A stretch of 64,000 nt of DNA from Cannabis sativa (GCF_029168945.1 NC_083602.1:74606600-74670599); one strand, 5' to 3'; shown: positions 22,606 through 35,980, counted from the stretch's first letter. Notes: generated from the letters alone by a model not told the origin. Numbers and translations are program-made.

Positions 22606-23284
22606 TGTTGGGTTTTGTGCCCTAAATAAAACCCATTTCAATATAATCAGATTTACGTATTAATAAAGATTAGAAATAACATTTTATGCTGCATGGTTCA
22701 CATAATTTATTTCATGATTATATATATAATGTATGAATTCTATTTAAGTCAAGAACATATGAATTTGTTAATGATTATAGTGTTGTCAGCACAATGGAAT
22801 ATAATCTTAATTATATGTTCGAAAGTTTATTCCTTTATTTGTCAGAACATTGGATTTAAACTGACATGGTATAATCAGCGATAGGTATTCTTACACCTTG
22901 GAAAAGTGTTATGTCCTTTCCAGGACATTTGCAAAGTTTACCAGTATCGGATGTATAGAGTATACACCGGAAGGGACCGATATTGAACTTTGATTAGATA
23001 TATTAAAATTTACCGTAATATCTACTCCATGTGAGGAAGGCTGTGTAGAATTCAGAGTCAACAAAGAAGGACATTCGGGCTCAGATCTTGATTATACTCT
23101 GCGACAGAAAGGAATCAAGGGTTAGAGATCTGAGTGGGAGGAGACATATTATTCTGCTACACCCAATGTAAGGTTTCTCATACTTTATATGTGTTTAATT
23201 ATATTTGTTTTAGAAGTTCATATTTAGGTTGTTAATCAACATACTTGTGAGTAGATCTAAGATCCTGGTAAAATAATTCCAACA
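22606..23284 (+). repeat. 5' LTR of element 2, internally deleted (679 bp)
   Basis: Matches the 3' LTR at both ends but jumps near 23030 from the part equivalent to about 29885 to the part equivalent to about 31140, a loss of about 1.25 kb. The loss includes the TATA box and the CT microsatellite, so this LTR should not drive the element. Confidence 0.9.
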
Positions 23285-23286
23285 AC

Positions 23287-23303
23287 TGGCACCAGAGTCA
23301 TGG
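23287..23303 (+). other. Primer binding site of element 2
   Basis: TGGCACCAGAGTCATGG, two bases after the 5' LTR. It resembles the usual TGGTATCAGAGC site complementary to initiator tRNA-Met, with two changes. Confidence 0.65.
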
Positions 23304-26300
23304 TAATGATTTACTTTCATGTAATATGAATTAAAACGATGTTTTATATGTTTTGTGTTGATTTGGATGGTTTCATGTTGGTTTATGTGCATATATAATG
23401 AATGTATATGTTGTACGAATTTTTTCCATGGAAAATATTTTTTCTATTTTAAAAATATTTTATTTGAATTCCTTGTGAAAAATTAAGCAATTTCGTTTTT
23501 TACGGAACTCGATTCTGATAAAAATTAGAAAAGTTATGAATTTTTGAAATTTGGGTGCCATGGCTGTCAAGTGTGTGCATCGAGTGCACCAGGCACTCGG
23601 ACGAGCCAAGAACACGAGCGCGCCCATCACCCTTCAGCTGACTGAGTTTTCTCGGTCAGGGATGCTGCAGATGCCATTTTTCTCGCCCAGCCCCTTATCA
23701 TCCGCCCGTGTATAGGGCTGCTGCATGCAACCTCTCCTGGCAGCCACCTCCCAAAGTGCGATTTTTGTGGGTTTTTCCCCAAAAATCCATTTTTTATGGG
23801 ATTGTTTCCCAAAATTTAATTTTTCCAATTTTAGATTTTTCTAATTTGAAATATTTCCAATTTTAAATATTTCCCTTTTTTAAATATTTCTCTTTTGGAA
23901 TATTTCCAATTTTAAATATTTCCTATTATGGTCAGATTTAAAAATTTGTTAACTTCTCTATTATTTATATATTATTTAATTATAAGATTAGAAATTTTAA
24001 TATTTAATATATTATAAATTAAAAGATAACTTTGTCTTTTTATTTAAAATATTAGATTAAAATTATCTTATATGACAAATTAAATAATTAATAAATTTGA
24101 AATTAACATAGATATTTTTATAGATACACTTACCATAATATATATCATTTTTTCGTTATTAGAAATTTATGAATTATGTTTTAAATATTTAAATAACTTA
24201 GATATTTTTTGTAGAAATTTGAATATCGGTTAATTTGAGATAATTTGACATATAATTATGGTAATTATTATTTATTTATTATTTTATTCCTAAAATAATA
24301 ATTATCTAACCAAATCTATTTTAAAATTGGCTTATTTTAATTAAATTATAAGATTTGAAAGTGATATTGAAGATTCTTTCTTTCAAATCATTGATCTTAT
24401 TAGATATTTAATTTAATTTGATTCAAATAAACCTACATATTTTAAAATTAGTTTCCTTTATTTTGAGATTTTAAGGTTTGTTGTAACAACCCTAAATTTT
24501 CAAAATTTATTTGGTTAGTTTAAGAATAATAATTTAATTATATTAATATCTTATTTCACATCTGTTACATGGACAATGTTTGTTTATTTAATTTTATATT
24601 GTTTATTCAATTTTTTTTAACAAACCTATTATTTATTTGATCTAAATTGCTATGATTAAATTGTTGACAGATCCAATGATCTGATTTTAATCATAGTCCA
24701 ATTGTCAATAGATCTTATAAATAATTTGTAACAGGTAAATTTTGTACTTCTTTCATCTGTGTAAACCTAGTAACATGATATGGCACATCCAAATCATTTG
24801 ACCTGTGTGAGCCTATATGTTTGCTATTTGGGCTTAGATGCATATAGGAAGCCCATTTAAGTATTTACTAAGTAAATGGACTAGGTTGCTAAAATAACAT
24901 TTGACATAAGTAATTTTATTTAGGCCCAATTAGATTTGGGCTTATTCAATGAATAACAATTGTTTATTTAAAGGTTAAATTCCTCTCTTTTAGACTTTGT
25001 GTGAGAGTTGGGGGCCAATAGAAGTGGGTACGACATACTGAACCCAGCTCCACCTCACATGAACTACCCCAATTGTGAAGGCCCATTTGCCTTATTTAAA
25101 TAATTGTATTAGGTTAATTATATTAGTCTAACCTAATTAAAATTGAATTAGCAACATAATTAACTTTTAAAATATATGAAATTTATTTTTCATTTAATAT
25201 TTTAAAGTTAATTTTAGAAAAAACACTTAGTTAATGATATATATTCTAGATAGTTATTTCTATACTAGTTATTATTTCTAATATTAAATAGGAAAATATC
25301 ATTGATTGTGAAATTAATTGTTTAATAATTAATTTTGGTACAATCTAAGTTTAGTATATTTTCCTAGTATTAAACTAGAATTAATAATTAAGTTTCCTCT
25401 ATACTTAATTATTTATTTCTTGAATCTAATACATTTAATTAAATTGAAAATTTCAATATCTAAGTTGATTTTCATCATGATACTTAAATATTGTTATTTT
25501 CATGATATTTAATTAAAGTTGAAAATTATTTTAAGTTAGAAATTTTTCTTTAAAATTTCATAACAGCTTAAATTTGAATAATTTTCAAAATATATTTTAT
25601 TTTATTTTATTAATCTTTTACCCACAATTTCGAAATTGCATTTCTTTAATGCAAAAATTTTGAATTTTATTTGAAAAATAAATTAAAGTTGAAAATTATT
25701 TATTTTAATTTTGGATCAACTTAAATCAATGATTTTTTCACTTAATGATTAATTAAAATAAATGAACTAAAATATATCATTATTAGAAATTCAATTAATT
25801 AGTAAATGAAAGTCTAGATAGATATTATCTATTTTGCTTAAAATATTTTTCTACTGATATTTAATTAAATAGAAAATTAATACTTAAGTTGATTCTTCAT
25901 CATGATACTTAAATATTTGATTTTTTTTCTTTAATATTTAATTAAATAGGAAAATTATATTTTTGTTGTAAATTAATTTTTATTAATTTTGGGCCAACAT
26001 AAAACTAGAATAATTTTTTCAGGATTTATTTTCATTTTATTTTAACAAGCATTTTCGAAAGTAGTATTCTTATATACTTCATTTTTTCGAAATGCAATAT
26101 ATATTTATAGAAAATTAAATTTGAGTTGTAAATTAATTTTGAAACAACTTAAATTGAATATTTTTCTAAATATTTATTAAAAATTATTACTAAGATGGAA
26201 ATAATTCACGTTATTTTCGTATCCATCTAAGTATAATTTATAAATATTACATTAAAATTTATATTTAGAATTTTTCTTTCTAAATTTAAAATTTTAATTT

Positions 26301-27215
26301 AATAAATATATATTTAAAATAAATTGATTAAAATAAATATTAGAAGAAAATACACTTTAAATAATGAGCTTTATTATTAAGACATTTGATCTCCATTGTT
26401 GGTTCTATATAGTTCTTGTTTTAGTGAGTAATCCTCCCTAATGGAGGAACGTTCATTAGCAATTTAACGCCGTAGAATCTCGAAAGATAATATTATTTGT
26501 AAGTGTTTTATATAGTATTGATCACCGTAATGGTGGTGACTGTATTTGACTTACAAAAGTATGAAATAATGGTGGAAGCTCATAAGATAGAATAGCCTTG
26601 ACTCTCGCCTAAACGGGACAACGCTGGATTCCATTCTTGATCGAATAAAAGGTTGCTAGAATTTTTATCATTTTAGATGAGCTGACAACTCTATTCAATG
26701 GATGGTATCACTAACTCTCGCCAAAACGGGACACTGATATCAGTTTGTTGAAGACCTTAGAAATTATTTAGGATTGTATGTCTTAGTATTTTCGCTTGTC
26801 ATTACTACTTGCTCTATGTTTAATAATTTCTGAATTGTGTATGAATTTATATTGAACCATGTTATTTTCTGTTATTAAATTGTAGTTTAATTTCGAATCT
26901 TCATTGTTGGTCTAACTTGGTTTGTTTTTCTAATGAGATAAATCCCTAATGGATTTTCACCATTAGACTAACATAATAGTGTTAGATCTTGAAAGATAAG
27001 TATTGTAAATGCAACATCTAGCTGTTCATCAATTGATGACACCTTAGACTAGTATTTACAATATGAAACAAGAAGATTGTATAAATAAGATTACTTTGAC
27101 TCTCACTAATCGGAGCATCGTTGGATTCTTATTTAAAACGAAATTATCCTAATACCTCTTAGCTTATTCATTTCGAATTAGCTCAATGACATATCATTGG
27201 GTGAATTGTCTATAA
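23304..27215 (+). other. Leader of element 2 with two structured modules
   Basis: Non-coding. 23560-23770 is GC-richer with no convincing gene; 23820-26380 is AT-rich and aligns with 1-1800 of element 1 from 24773 onward. Module A (26380-26745) matches 1811-2210 of element 1. Module B (26890-27215) is a diverged second copy lying where gag would be expected. Stems are given under findings. Confidence 0.65.
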
Positions 27216-29449
27216 ATCACATAAAGTCATTCTATTTTTTCTTTTAAGAAATTAAATGACGAATATGATTATATTCCCAAAATTCTATCCCGAAATGATA
27301 TAAATTCTCGATCTTAAAATCTCCTACTTGTATGGGAAAATCAACTTAGAGTTAAATTAGTAGTGGTGGTCCAAGAAAGAATTACTCATTATACATTTAC
27401 ACTTTCACAAGTGTTTCATAACTATTTTTTATCAATGGATTCAAACTGTATGAATTTAGTATTCTGTGACCAGAATCCACTAGCACTATTCTAAGAACTC
27501 TTCGATGTAACTAAACTTAAGTCATCAAAAGATACAACCACATATTTTATAAATCTATGGCATTTGTATCTTGTTCATAGTGGTTTTGACAAGATCATTC
27601 TCTGCAAAGAGTTAATATGCCTATATCCAATGAAATAAAGTTCATCTCATTCGCAGATGGATGTACATCCAGGGGTGGATATGAGTTTTCATTGTATTCT
27701 TAAAACGATCACTCTAGATTTTACCTTATGCAAAGAAATTTGAAATGTTTAAAAAATTTCTGAATTATTAGTAATGGTGAAAAACCATTAAGGTGAGTGG
27801 TTAAAGATCTTACGAACTGATAGGGGTGGAGAAATAGATAGTAGATATGCAGTTCAAATATCATTAATTTTATTTTTGAATTATATCCAAACTCACCTCC
27901 CCAGAAATTCGATTTGCATATTGATGATTAGTTACTAGTCGTTGTCTAAATCCTTCTATGGCAATACATTTTCAGAATGATGCAATGTTTGTATACTTAA
28001 TTTAAATCATTACTAGATTCATGGATGACCTAATCGAAATCTTAAGAAAAGCTAGAACTGTTAACCATGGTTTGCATGTTTGTTAGCTATTCTAAGTGAT
28101 TAGGGGTGGAACATCCCACAGTCAATAGATAAGAAAGTGTTTGTTTAAACAAATACTAATTTTCTAAGAAAATGACTAAGTCTGAAAACAAAGTAGCAAA
28201 TAAAGGAGATATTTTTTCTTGATTCCAAAAGTGTCCTACATATGATGATCCCACTGCCTCTGTTGTTTTGACACAACCGAAGAGGTCTATACAATTTAGT
28301 CTTCTTAGACATAATTCACGGTACCTTGTCATAGTGGGAGAGTTTTTAGGAACTCAACTTCTTATGACTTGGAAGACACTAGTGATTAAAATTCATTGTA
28401 AGTTTAAACAAGTAATGGATTGTCAAGATAAGAAACTAAGAAGAAAAGCCAAGAGAACTATGATTTGATCCATTCATGTGGAGTAACCTAAAGTTTTCTA
28501 TTACAAGGACATAAAAGAAAATTTTCGTAAATAAGTCTATTTAATGGACTTAACAAAACTTCTTGTTCCTAGTATTATAGGTTTGAGTTTATCTAAATCT
28601 ATGGCTTGTGGTATACCTGATAATTACTTACTCTAATGCAAGCAACTTACTTTAGTAAGATGCTGAAGCATTTTCTTTCTAATGGCAATCTATAGAAGCT
28701 TCTCGACTTCTAGACATAGATTTTATTTATCTAAGGAAAAGTCTCAACTATTCCAAAAAAGATAAAGCCATGAAAGAAATTCTTAAATCAACAGTGAGAG
28801 GTCTCTGATATGCTTTAGTATGCCTTAGACCAGACACCTGTTGTTTAGTGGGAGTAATGAGTAGGTATCAGATTAATCCAGGAGAGCAACATTGGAAGAC
28901 AATCAAGTAAATCTTAAGATTAAGAAGAAGAACTATATGTTAGTCAATAAGGGTGTGTTTAAAACTCTTAGACTACACCACATCAGATTTCAAGACTTGC
29001 CTTTGTACTAGAAAGTCTGCTGATAAGATGGTGATTACTCTGGGGGTGGAGTAGTGATTTTGGAAAAGTGTAAAAACCTATCTGAAGTCTCTTGGTCTAC
29101 CAGAGAGAGACTGAATATTAAAGTAGGAAAGGTACTTATTCAGTTTAAGGAAAGTTCTATACATTTGTGGCACCGTTCCAACTTGCCTTAACTACTAGTG
29201 TTACTTCCTGAATAACCAAAAAAAAGTTGCCAAAAGTATAGAATCCAGTATCCCAAGAGAGTAGACATATAGAGAGGAATTTCACATTATCAAGGATTTT
29301 GTGATTAAGGAAGAGTAATGGTGGAGAAGAGGTTGTGTTTATTTCAACCTGTCAGATCCTATTACGAGGAGTTTACTACTATTACACTTGATTTGTATAT
29401 CAAGGTGTTAATGATTATTTGAAATGCACTTTTTGTTTTATATTAGTGC
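27216..29449 (+). pseudogene. Decayed pol of element 2
   Basis: Recognisable traces in order: a GAG-pre-integrase segment reading LWHLYLVHSGFDKI (about 27555-27600), then, after a largely unreadable part, the RNase H region at 28830-29110 (RPDTCCLVGVMSRYQINPG, EQHWKTIK, then DYTTSDF and a GGG word near 29041). Integrase core and reverse transcriptase motifs were not found. Many stops and shifts. The order and spacing fit a Copia pol that lost its central part. The open frame at 28268-28468 is not recognised. Confidence 0.65.
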
Positions 29450-29460
29450 AAGTGGGAGTT

Positions 29461-30980
29461 TGTTGGGTTTTGTGCCCTAAATAAAACTCATTTCAATATA
29501 ATCATATTTACTTATTAATAAAGATCAGAAATAACATTTTATGTTGCATGGTTCACATGATTTATTTCATGATTATATGTATATAATGTATGAATTCTTT
29601 TTAAGTCCATAACATATGAATTTGTTAAAGATTATAATGTTGTCAGCACAGTGGAATATAATCTTAAGTATATGTTCGAAAGTTTATTCCCTAATTTGTC
29701 AGAACACTTGATTTAAACTGACATGGTATAATCAGCAATAGGTATTCTTACACCTTGGAAAAGTGTTATGTCCTTTCCAGGACATTGGCAAAGTTTACCA
29801 GTATCGGATGTATGGAGTATACATCGGAAGGGACCGATATTGAACTTTGATTAGATATATTAAAATTTACCGTAATATCTATTCAATTCAATATCACCTG
29901 TCGATCCTAGATCAAATGATCTTAATCCTGATATGATTAGGTTCAATCTCAAGAGTGTTATCCGTGTTCTTTGATTTTTTAGTTAAGCCTACTTTTGGGT
30001 CAGGGTGATACGTACATTTTGGGAACACAGTAGTGCAATTGAGTGGGAGCGCTAACATAAATATGGAATCTATAGCTTCTATCTAGCGAATAGAAAGTAA
30101 AGGATGATTTCCTTCGAGCTTAACCAAACGAAAATAAATGGTGGAGTACTCATTTCACTTAGCTGAAATATCATTTATACAGGGTTAAGTGTTTTAAGGA
30201 TAAAATACATTGTAGGGTGTAACAGTAATTTAATCCATTTACAGTGTAAATCATCTATATAGAGGATCATTGATCAAATTAGGATTAAAACAATGGATAA
30301 TTAATGACGTGTCTATATGGTGGAACATATAAAGCGTTCTATATAGCTGAGAGTGCAATTCTAAGTTCTATGCATGGATTCAACGAAGAATTAATAAGTC
30401 AGTGAATTTAAGATGTAAATTCTTGATCTGCTTATTGGAAGCTCGGATATATAGACCCATGGTCCCCACACTAGTTGAGATAATATTACTTGTAAGACTC
30501 ATTTAATTGGTTTTAATTAATCAATTATAATTCTCAAGTTAGACTATGTCTATTTATGAATATATCACTTATTAGGGACAAAACAATAAATAGAGAGTTT
30601 ATAGGGTATATTTATTAATTAGGAAACTTTGATGAGTTTAATTGATAAATATAATAAATGACAATATATTATTTAATAATTAATTATAGTTATTAAATAA
30701 TTAGATTTGACATTTATGTGGTTGAATGAGAAAATTGACAATTTTTGAGAGAATGGGAAACTAGGAATGATAAAATAGGAAAGTTGCAAGAGTGAGAGGC
30801 TTGTTTCCATATTGCTATGGCCGGCCACTTTGCTTGAATTTTATCATTTAATTTTTCATTTTTTAATCCTAAGTAATTCAACCTTAACCCTATGTGGTAT
30901 TCTATAAATAGAAGGTAAAGGCTTCAGGTTTCACACACACATAACTGCATTCTTTTCTTTCATAAAAGCACTCCTGAGCC

Positions 30981-31071
<91 letters not shown>

Positions 31072-31394
31072 CTCTATTTTTCGAAATCCCTCTAAGTGAT
31101 AGAGCAGTGCCCACACACATCAAGTAATACCTCAATCATAGTGAGGAAGGCTGTGTAGAATTCAGAGTCAACAAAGAAGGACATTCGGGCTCAGATCTTG
31201 ATTATACTCTGCAACAGAAAGGAATCAAGGGTTAGAGATCTGAGTGGGAGGAGACATATTATTCCGCTGCACCCAATGTAAGGTTTCTCATACTTTATAT
31301 GTGTTTAATTATATTCGTCTTAGAAGTTCATATTTAGGTTTTTAATCAACATAAATGTGAGTAGATCTAAGATCCTGGTAAAATAATTCCAACA
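29461..31394 (+). repeat. 3' LTR of element 2 (1934 bp)
   Basis: Begins TGTTGGGTTTTGTGCCC after the polypurine tract and ends AATAATTCCAACA. TATA box at 30902-30911 (TCTATAAATAG), followed by the CT microsatellite in the presumed transcript leader. Confidence 0.93.
30985..31067. repeat. (CT)n microsatellite, about 41 units
   Basis: Uninterrupted CT dinucleotides in the 3' LTR, about 75 bp downstream of its TATA box. The two minus-strand frames rich in Glu-Arg are artefacts of it. The sister LTRs have only short pyrimidine runs here, so the expansion is specific to this copy. Confidence 0.95.
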
Positions 31395-32437
31395 ACATGG
31401 GCATGGAAGAATTTAGTATTTTGATCGCCACTTTGAAGCCAATCTACTCGAGACTGTTACTGCTATTTCATGAGTGAAGTTGTTCTAACAGTTGCATTAT
31501 TCATGCTTGTAACTTGTTGTTGTACATTGGAAATATTTTTTTTGAAGTTACCAAATTTTGAAACATGCCATTTATGTAAGGAAAAGTCACAAGCATCAAT
31601 CTTATGCAAAAAAATCTCCATGGCAGTACTCGAAGTAGGAGTCAATCATTGTCGTTGAATAATGGAGGAAGCTTCTTCATGCTGTAGCCAAATTTATTCA
31701 AACTTGAACCTTGTGCTACTGAAGTTTAACATTTTTCGAGTTGACTATGACTGCCATAGCTCTATGGTCTGAGGTGTAGTAGTCCAAATGATGAGTCATG
31801 ATAGGATCAAATTTGGAGGTCCAAAAATCATTCACAAAACACCAATCCAACCTCTCTTTAATTGTATCCATCGAATGTTTTCCTTTTATCTAGGTGATCG
31901 AGTCTCCTTCAAATAGTTGTTCATTTAAATGGCATCTGTCAATAGTTCGTTGAAAATGATCCATTTGCGCTTCATTGCGTAGAGCACCTCCCAATTTATT
32001 ATCATTTGATAAAATCTCATTAAAATCTCCTATTACTAGCCACGAAGATAAATGTGCAACATCCTTAAGTCTATCCAAGAGAGTCCATGTTTGAGAACGA
32101 AGTTGAGTGGAAGGAGCTCCGTAAAATGCAGTAAAATGCCATTGTGAGTGATTTGCAAAGGCAATATAACAATCAAAGACATTTTTATTAAAGTTTAGAA
32201 GTGATACATCTACATCATCTTTCCAAAGCAACATCAAACCACTCTCAAGCCTACTCTAGGGACTTGAAGTCCATTATTAAAATGTAAAACATTACGAAAG
32301 CGAAAAACAACATTCAGACCTAACTTAGTTTCTATTAAAAAAAGTACATGTGGGGATTTCTCTTTGACAAGCAAATGGAGATGACAAAATGCGCTTAGAT
32401 TCCCCAATCCATGTGCATTCCAATTTAGAATTTTCAT
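31395..32437 (-). pseudogene. LINE-2 endonuclease and linker
   Basis: Start at 32437 with MKILNWNAHGLGNL, the usual opening. Continues with HVLFLIETKLG, holding the catalytic Glu, to a frame break at about 32235. Then comes WHFTAFYGAP and WLVIGDFNEILS (32237-31890), where GDFNE holds catalytic Asp and Asn. The final SDH part is degraded near 31750-31790. The linker ends in a Phe-rich stretch before the insertion. Broken by at least two frameshifts. Confidence 0.85.
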
Positions 32438-33290
32438 GGTTGTTTATGGGGCTAAGTATCAGCCGCTGGTGCATTGTCAAAGGAGCCAGTAGAATCCACA
32501 AGAGCAGCAGAAACTATCTGGTTTTGTTCATCTTCAGCTGACAAAGTAGGAGTGAACATGGGGAGTTAATTACTCCTGCACCTCTTGTGGGTGTATCGAA
32601 GTGATCCTCTCTCAGGCTGTCTCTTAAAGCTTCAATTTAGAGAGCAATTCTCCTTTCCATAGTTCCCTACTCGAGTGGATACATCAACTGATGGAGAGGA
32701 TGTAGCATTGGAAAAAAGATACATTCAAGTTAGTTTTGTTTTAGGTCATGATATTGTCAAGCAAGGGTGGATAAGTAGCAACAGTGTTAGGACCATTGCA
32801 AAGTCCTGTCAGTGGCATATAATGCCTGATAAATCAGTATATATATATATATATTTGATTTTGAGTTTGTAAAGGTGTCATGGGCAGCAACATGTGGATC
32901 GGCTGCTGGTGGAGCAATTGAATTCTATTTTTTTTTTTTGTTTTATAAAGTTCATGGTTTCTTAGTTGGTGGTGCAAAAGTGATGGTGGAATTGGATAAT
33001 TCACTAGTGTCATGAGTAACATTATCCAGAGGAAAAAATGTGACAAAGCCAGGAGGAGCAATTTCAGCCGTGTTGGAGAGAGTTTCCATTCGAGATATGT
33101 TATGTTGGTCTTCATGGTTTGAGATCAAACCAGTAGTTTGTGTGTTTAATGCCTCATTGTTCTTTTGTTGAGAAGACTCTCCTTGAAATAATTGCCTTGG
33201 GTGTGGTTGAGATTGGCCATTGAGTAAGGGAACTGCCGAGATCAGAGAAGTCCTCACCAAACGAGTGAGTCAAGGCCAAGCATTACCTTT
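32438..33290 (-). pseudogene. LINE-2 ORF1/linker remnant
   Basis: The 32952-33260 reading is Ser/Thr/Gln-rich without a domain; it occupies the position of the variable linker in LINE-1. A short (TA)n lies at about 32839-32853 and a T run at 32929-32939. Confidence 0.45.
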
Positions 33291-33429
33291 TGCAAGATTC
33301 CACAGAAATAAGGAACAAATATTGAGAGAGAAAAAGATCATCAATTGTATCTTGTATCAATTATATAGAAAAATATCATAATAAAATAGACTCGTGGAGT
33401 ATGCAGAATTAACAGCAAAACCACATAAA
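33291..33429. other. Unassigned junction sequence
   Basis: AT-rich sequence between the LINE-2 end and the first recognisable LTR sequence. Target duplications were not found on either side. Confidence 0.4.
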
Positions 33430-35145
33430 ATCCCTAGAGTTATTTAATAATTTATTACTATCTATGTGATATATTTATTACGTAAAGCCTTATTATTTTT
33501 AGTTAATGAAAATCGGCACTAACAACTGATATGATAATCTACAATATAGTTTACTTGCACCTTGGATAACTACTATGTCCTTTTTAGAGCATTGGTTAAA
33601 GTAAGCTTGGATTGAATGTATGGAGTATGCATCGGAAGGGACCGATATTGAACTTGGATAAGATATAATAAACTTACTGTAATATCTATCTAAATTCAAT
33701 ATCACATAGTTGATCTTAGATCAAATGATCTCAATCGTAAGATGGTTAGGTTCTAGTTCAGTTGTATTATTCATGTTCTTCAATTTGTTTGTTAAATTCG
33801 ACCAATGGATCTTCTCGTGACATACAAATTAAGGACATGGTAGTTTAATTGAGTTGGAGCGCTAATCATAGATACAAAATCTATAGCTTCTATCTGGATA
33901 TAGAAGTGAAATGATGATTTCCTTCGAGCTTGGCTTAATAGAGATAAATGGTTGAGTACTCATTTCAATAAGTATATTAGTTTACTGAAATATAATTTAT
34001 AGGTAGCTAAGTGTTTTAAGGATAAAATACATTGAACGGTGTAACGATAAATTTGTCCCTACTCGATGCAGGCCATCTATAGAGGATCATTGATTATTAG
34101 GATTATAAAAATAAATAATTCATAGTGTATCTATATCGTAGAACATATAGAGTGTTCTATATAATTAAGGGTGCAATTCTGAATCTTTAGTGGTGTAAGG
34201 AGGAATGAAGAAGTTAGAGAATTTACTTGGTAAGTTTTAGAGCTACTTATTGGAAGCTTGATTACATAGGCCCATGGTGCCCACACTAGTTGAGACAATA
34301 CTATTTGTAAGACTCAATTAATTGGTTTTAATTAATCAATTATAATTCTAAAATTAGACTATGTCTTATTTATGAATTTTCACTAAGTAATGTCTTATTT
34401 GTGAAGAAAAGAGGTTTTAGGGTTTATTTGTTAATTAAGAGACTTTGTAAAGTCTAATTAATAAATAAGATAGATAACAATTTTATTTGATAATTAATTA
34501 TAATTATAACATAAATAGTTTTGACATTTATAGGATTAAAATTGGAAAATATGGTATTTGTGAAATAAAAGATAAATGGTTGAAAAAATGGTAAAATTAT
34601 AACTAGTGTGGCCCATCTATATGACTATTGTTTACTTTTGCTATTATTTTATCATTTTTATTCCATATAATTTAATTCCTAACCCCAGTTGAAATTGCAT
34701 AAAAGGAATACGATGGTTTCATTATCCAATAACTCATATAACCTAGTTTACATTCTGTCAGACAACTAGAGTTTTTGAGAGCCTCCATTCCTTCTTCTTC
34801 ACCTATTTCGTAATCTCCTTTATTGTTCTTCATAAATTTTTGAGCCTATAGTGAATGAGTGCATGCCCACCCATAGCAAGTCTAATACTCAATCATAATG
34901 TGTAAGACTATGAAGAATCCAATACTTGAAGGAGAATCAGGCTCAGATCTTGATAATACTCTGCAACAGAAAGGAACAAGGGTTAGAGATCTGAGTGGGA
35001 GGAGGCATATTATTCCGCTGCAATCAATGTAAGGTTTCTTAACTTTATATGTGTTTAAATTCTATTATTTTAGAAATTCGTATTTAGGATGTTAATCAAC
35101 ATACTTGTTAGTAAATCTAGATCGTGGTTAAATAAATTCCAACAA
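33430..35145 (+). repeat. Plus-strand LTR of the long-LTR Copia family, 5'-eroded (element 3)
   Basis: From about 33525 it follows the family LTR word for word (for example TATGTCC, then GGAAGGGACCGATATTGAACT at 33635), and it ends TAAATTCCAACA at 35145. The first 100 bp including the TGTTGGG start are not recognisable. More diverged than the element 1 and 2 LTRs, so older. Confidence 0.8.
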
Positions 35146-35244
35146 CTTCATCAAATAGAAAGAGAACATTAACTAGGTGAGAATACAACCAAGAAAGTAA
35201 TATATAAATATTAACGTTGGTAGAATGCTAACAATAAAGATTGT
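35146..35244 (+). other. Deleted leader of element 3
   Basis: The LTR is followed almost at once by gag-like sequence; the primer site and the 2-3 kb leader present in elements 1 and 2 are missing. Confidence 0.5.
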
Positions 35245-35980
35245 TTATTTATGTTGTCAAGCATGGTTGATACCTTGAAAATAAGGTTTGTTAACACTCT
35301 CACAATTGTTGAGATCATGAATCAGTTAACTGAACTTTTTGGGAAGACGTTGGATCGAGCTCATTTTGATGCGACCAAGAACTTCATAAATGCACGGATG
35401 AAACCAAATTTGAATGTCTGTGAACACCTACTCTAGATGGCTAGTTATTTCTAGGAAGCTGAGATCCATGGAGCTATTATAGATCAAGAAACTCAAGTGA
35501 ACTTGATCCTAAATAGTTTAACTCCAACTTTTATACCCCTTACTCCAAACTAAGTTATGAATAAGTTGACTTTTTACTCTCATGAGTTAGTCAACTACCT
35601 TTAGACGTTTAAGTGTTTGATTAGAGGCCCACAAAAAAGAGGTAACAAACCTCCTAATTGTACTAATGCTACAAATAGTACGGCTAAAGTTGAGACAAAC
35701 ATTGCCTCTACTTCAAAACCCAACAAGAAAAAGAAGTGGAACAACAACAAAAAGCCTCTTAATGTTGTTAACACAACTAATAAGGGTAAAAAGGCTGCTA
35801 ATTCAAAGGCAAAAAGAAATGGATATGTTTCTATTGCAATGAAAAGGGCCACTAGAAACCCCAGTATCCTAAGTTTTTGACAAATAATCAAGGTATTTCT
35901 ATTTCAATTGTTAAGGATTCATGTGTTTTAGAGATCCCTTTGGGTTATTAATTCTAGACTTACTAACCATGTATATGTTT
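35245..35980 (+). pseudogene. gag and protease remnant of element 3
   Basis: Matches element 1 gag from MLSSMVDTLK onward, with HFDATKNFINARMKPNLNV, the ILNSLTP segment, and the Lys/Asn-rich tail. There are stops at about 35434, 35453, 35552 and 35603 and a lost zinc knuckle: the first Cys of CFYC reads YVSIAM after a shift. Just downstream WVINSRLTNHV (about 35940-35972) is a damaged retropepsin site (family form D-S-G/A). This copy shows that gag and protease were joined in the parent family. Confidence 0.8.

Larger units (their letters stand above)
22606..31394 (+). mobile_element. Long-LTR Copia retrotransposon, element 2
   Basis: Both LTRs, a primer site, a long leader, decayed pol and a polypurine tract are present, and LINE-2 continues on both sides. 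The flanking 5-mers are GCATG (22601-22605) and ACATG (31395-31399), a target duplication with one difference. The 5' LTR is 679 bp and the 3' LTR 1934 bp because the 5' copy has lost its middle. No gag similar to element 1 is found. Non-autonomous. Confidence 0.9.
31395..33290 (-). mobile_element. LINE-2, 5' part
   Basis: Minus strand; holds the endonuclease and the end of ORF1 or the linker. It joins the 3' part at 22605 across element 2. The 5' limit is approximate: upstream DUF4283 and zinc-knuckle sequence was not found, so the copy is probably 5'-truncated, as is common for LINEs. Confidence 0.75.

Noticed and set aside
23560..23830. Overlapping minus-strand frames (MGNNPIKNGF and MEKLNFGKQS) as a gene
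   Set aside because: Located in the retroelement leader; two overlapping short frames without domain, and the aligned region of element 4 is not open.
30902..31135. Open frames with long Glu-Arg repeats on the minus strand
   Set aside because: Product of the (CT)n run in an LTR.
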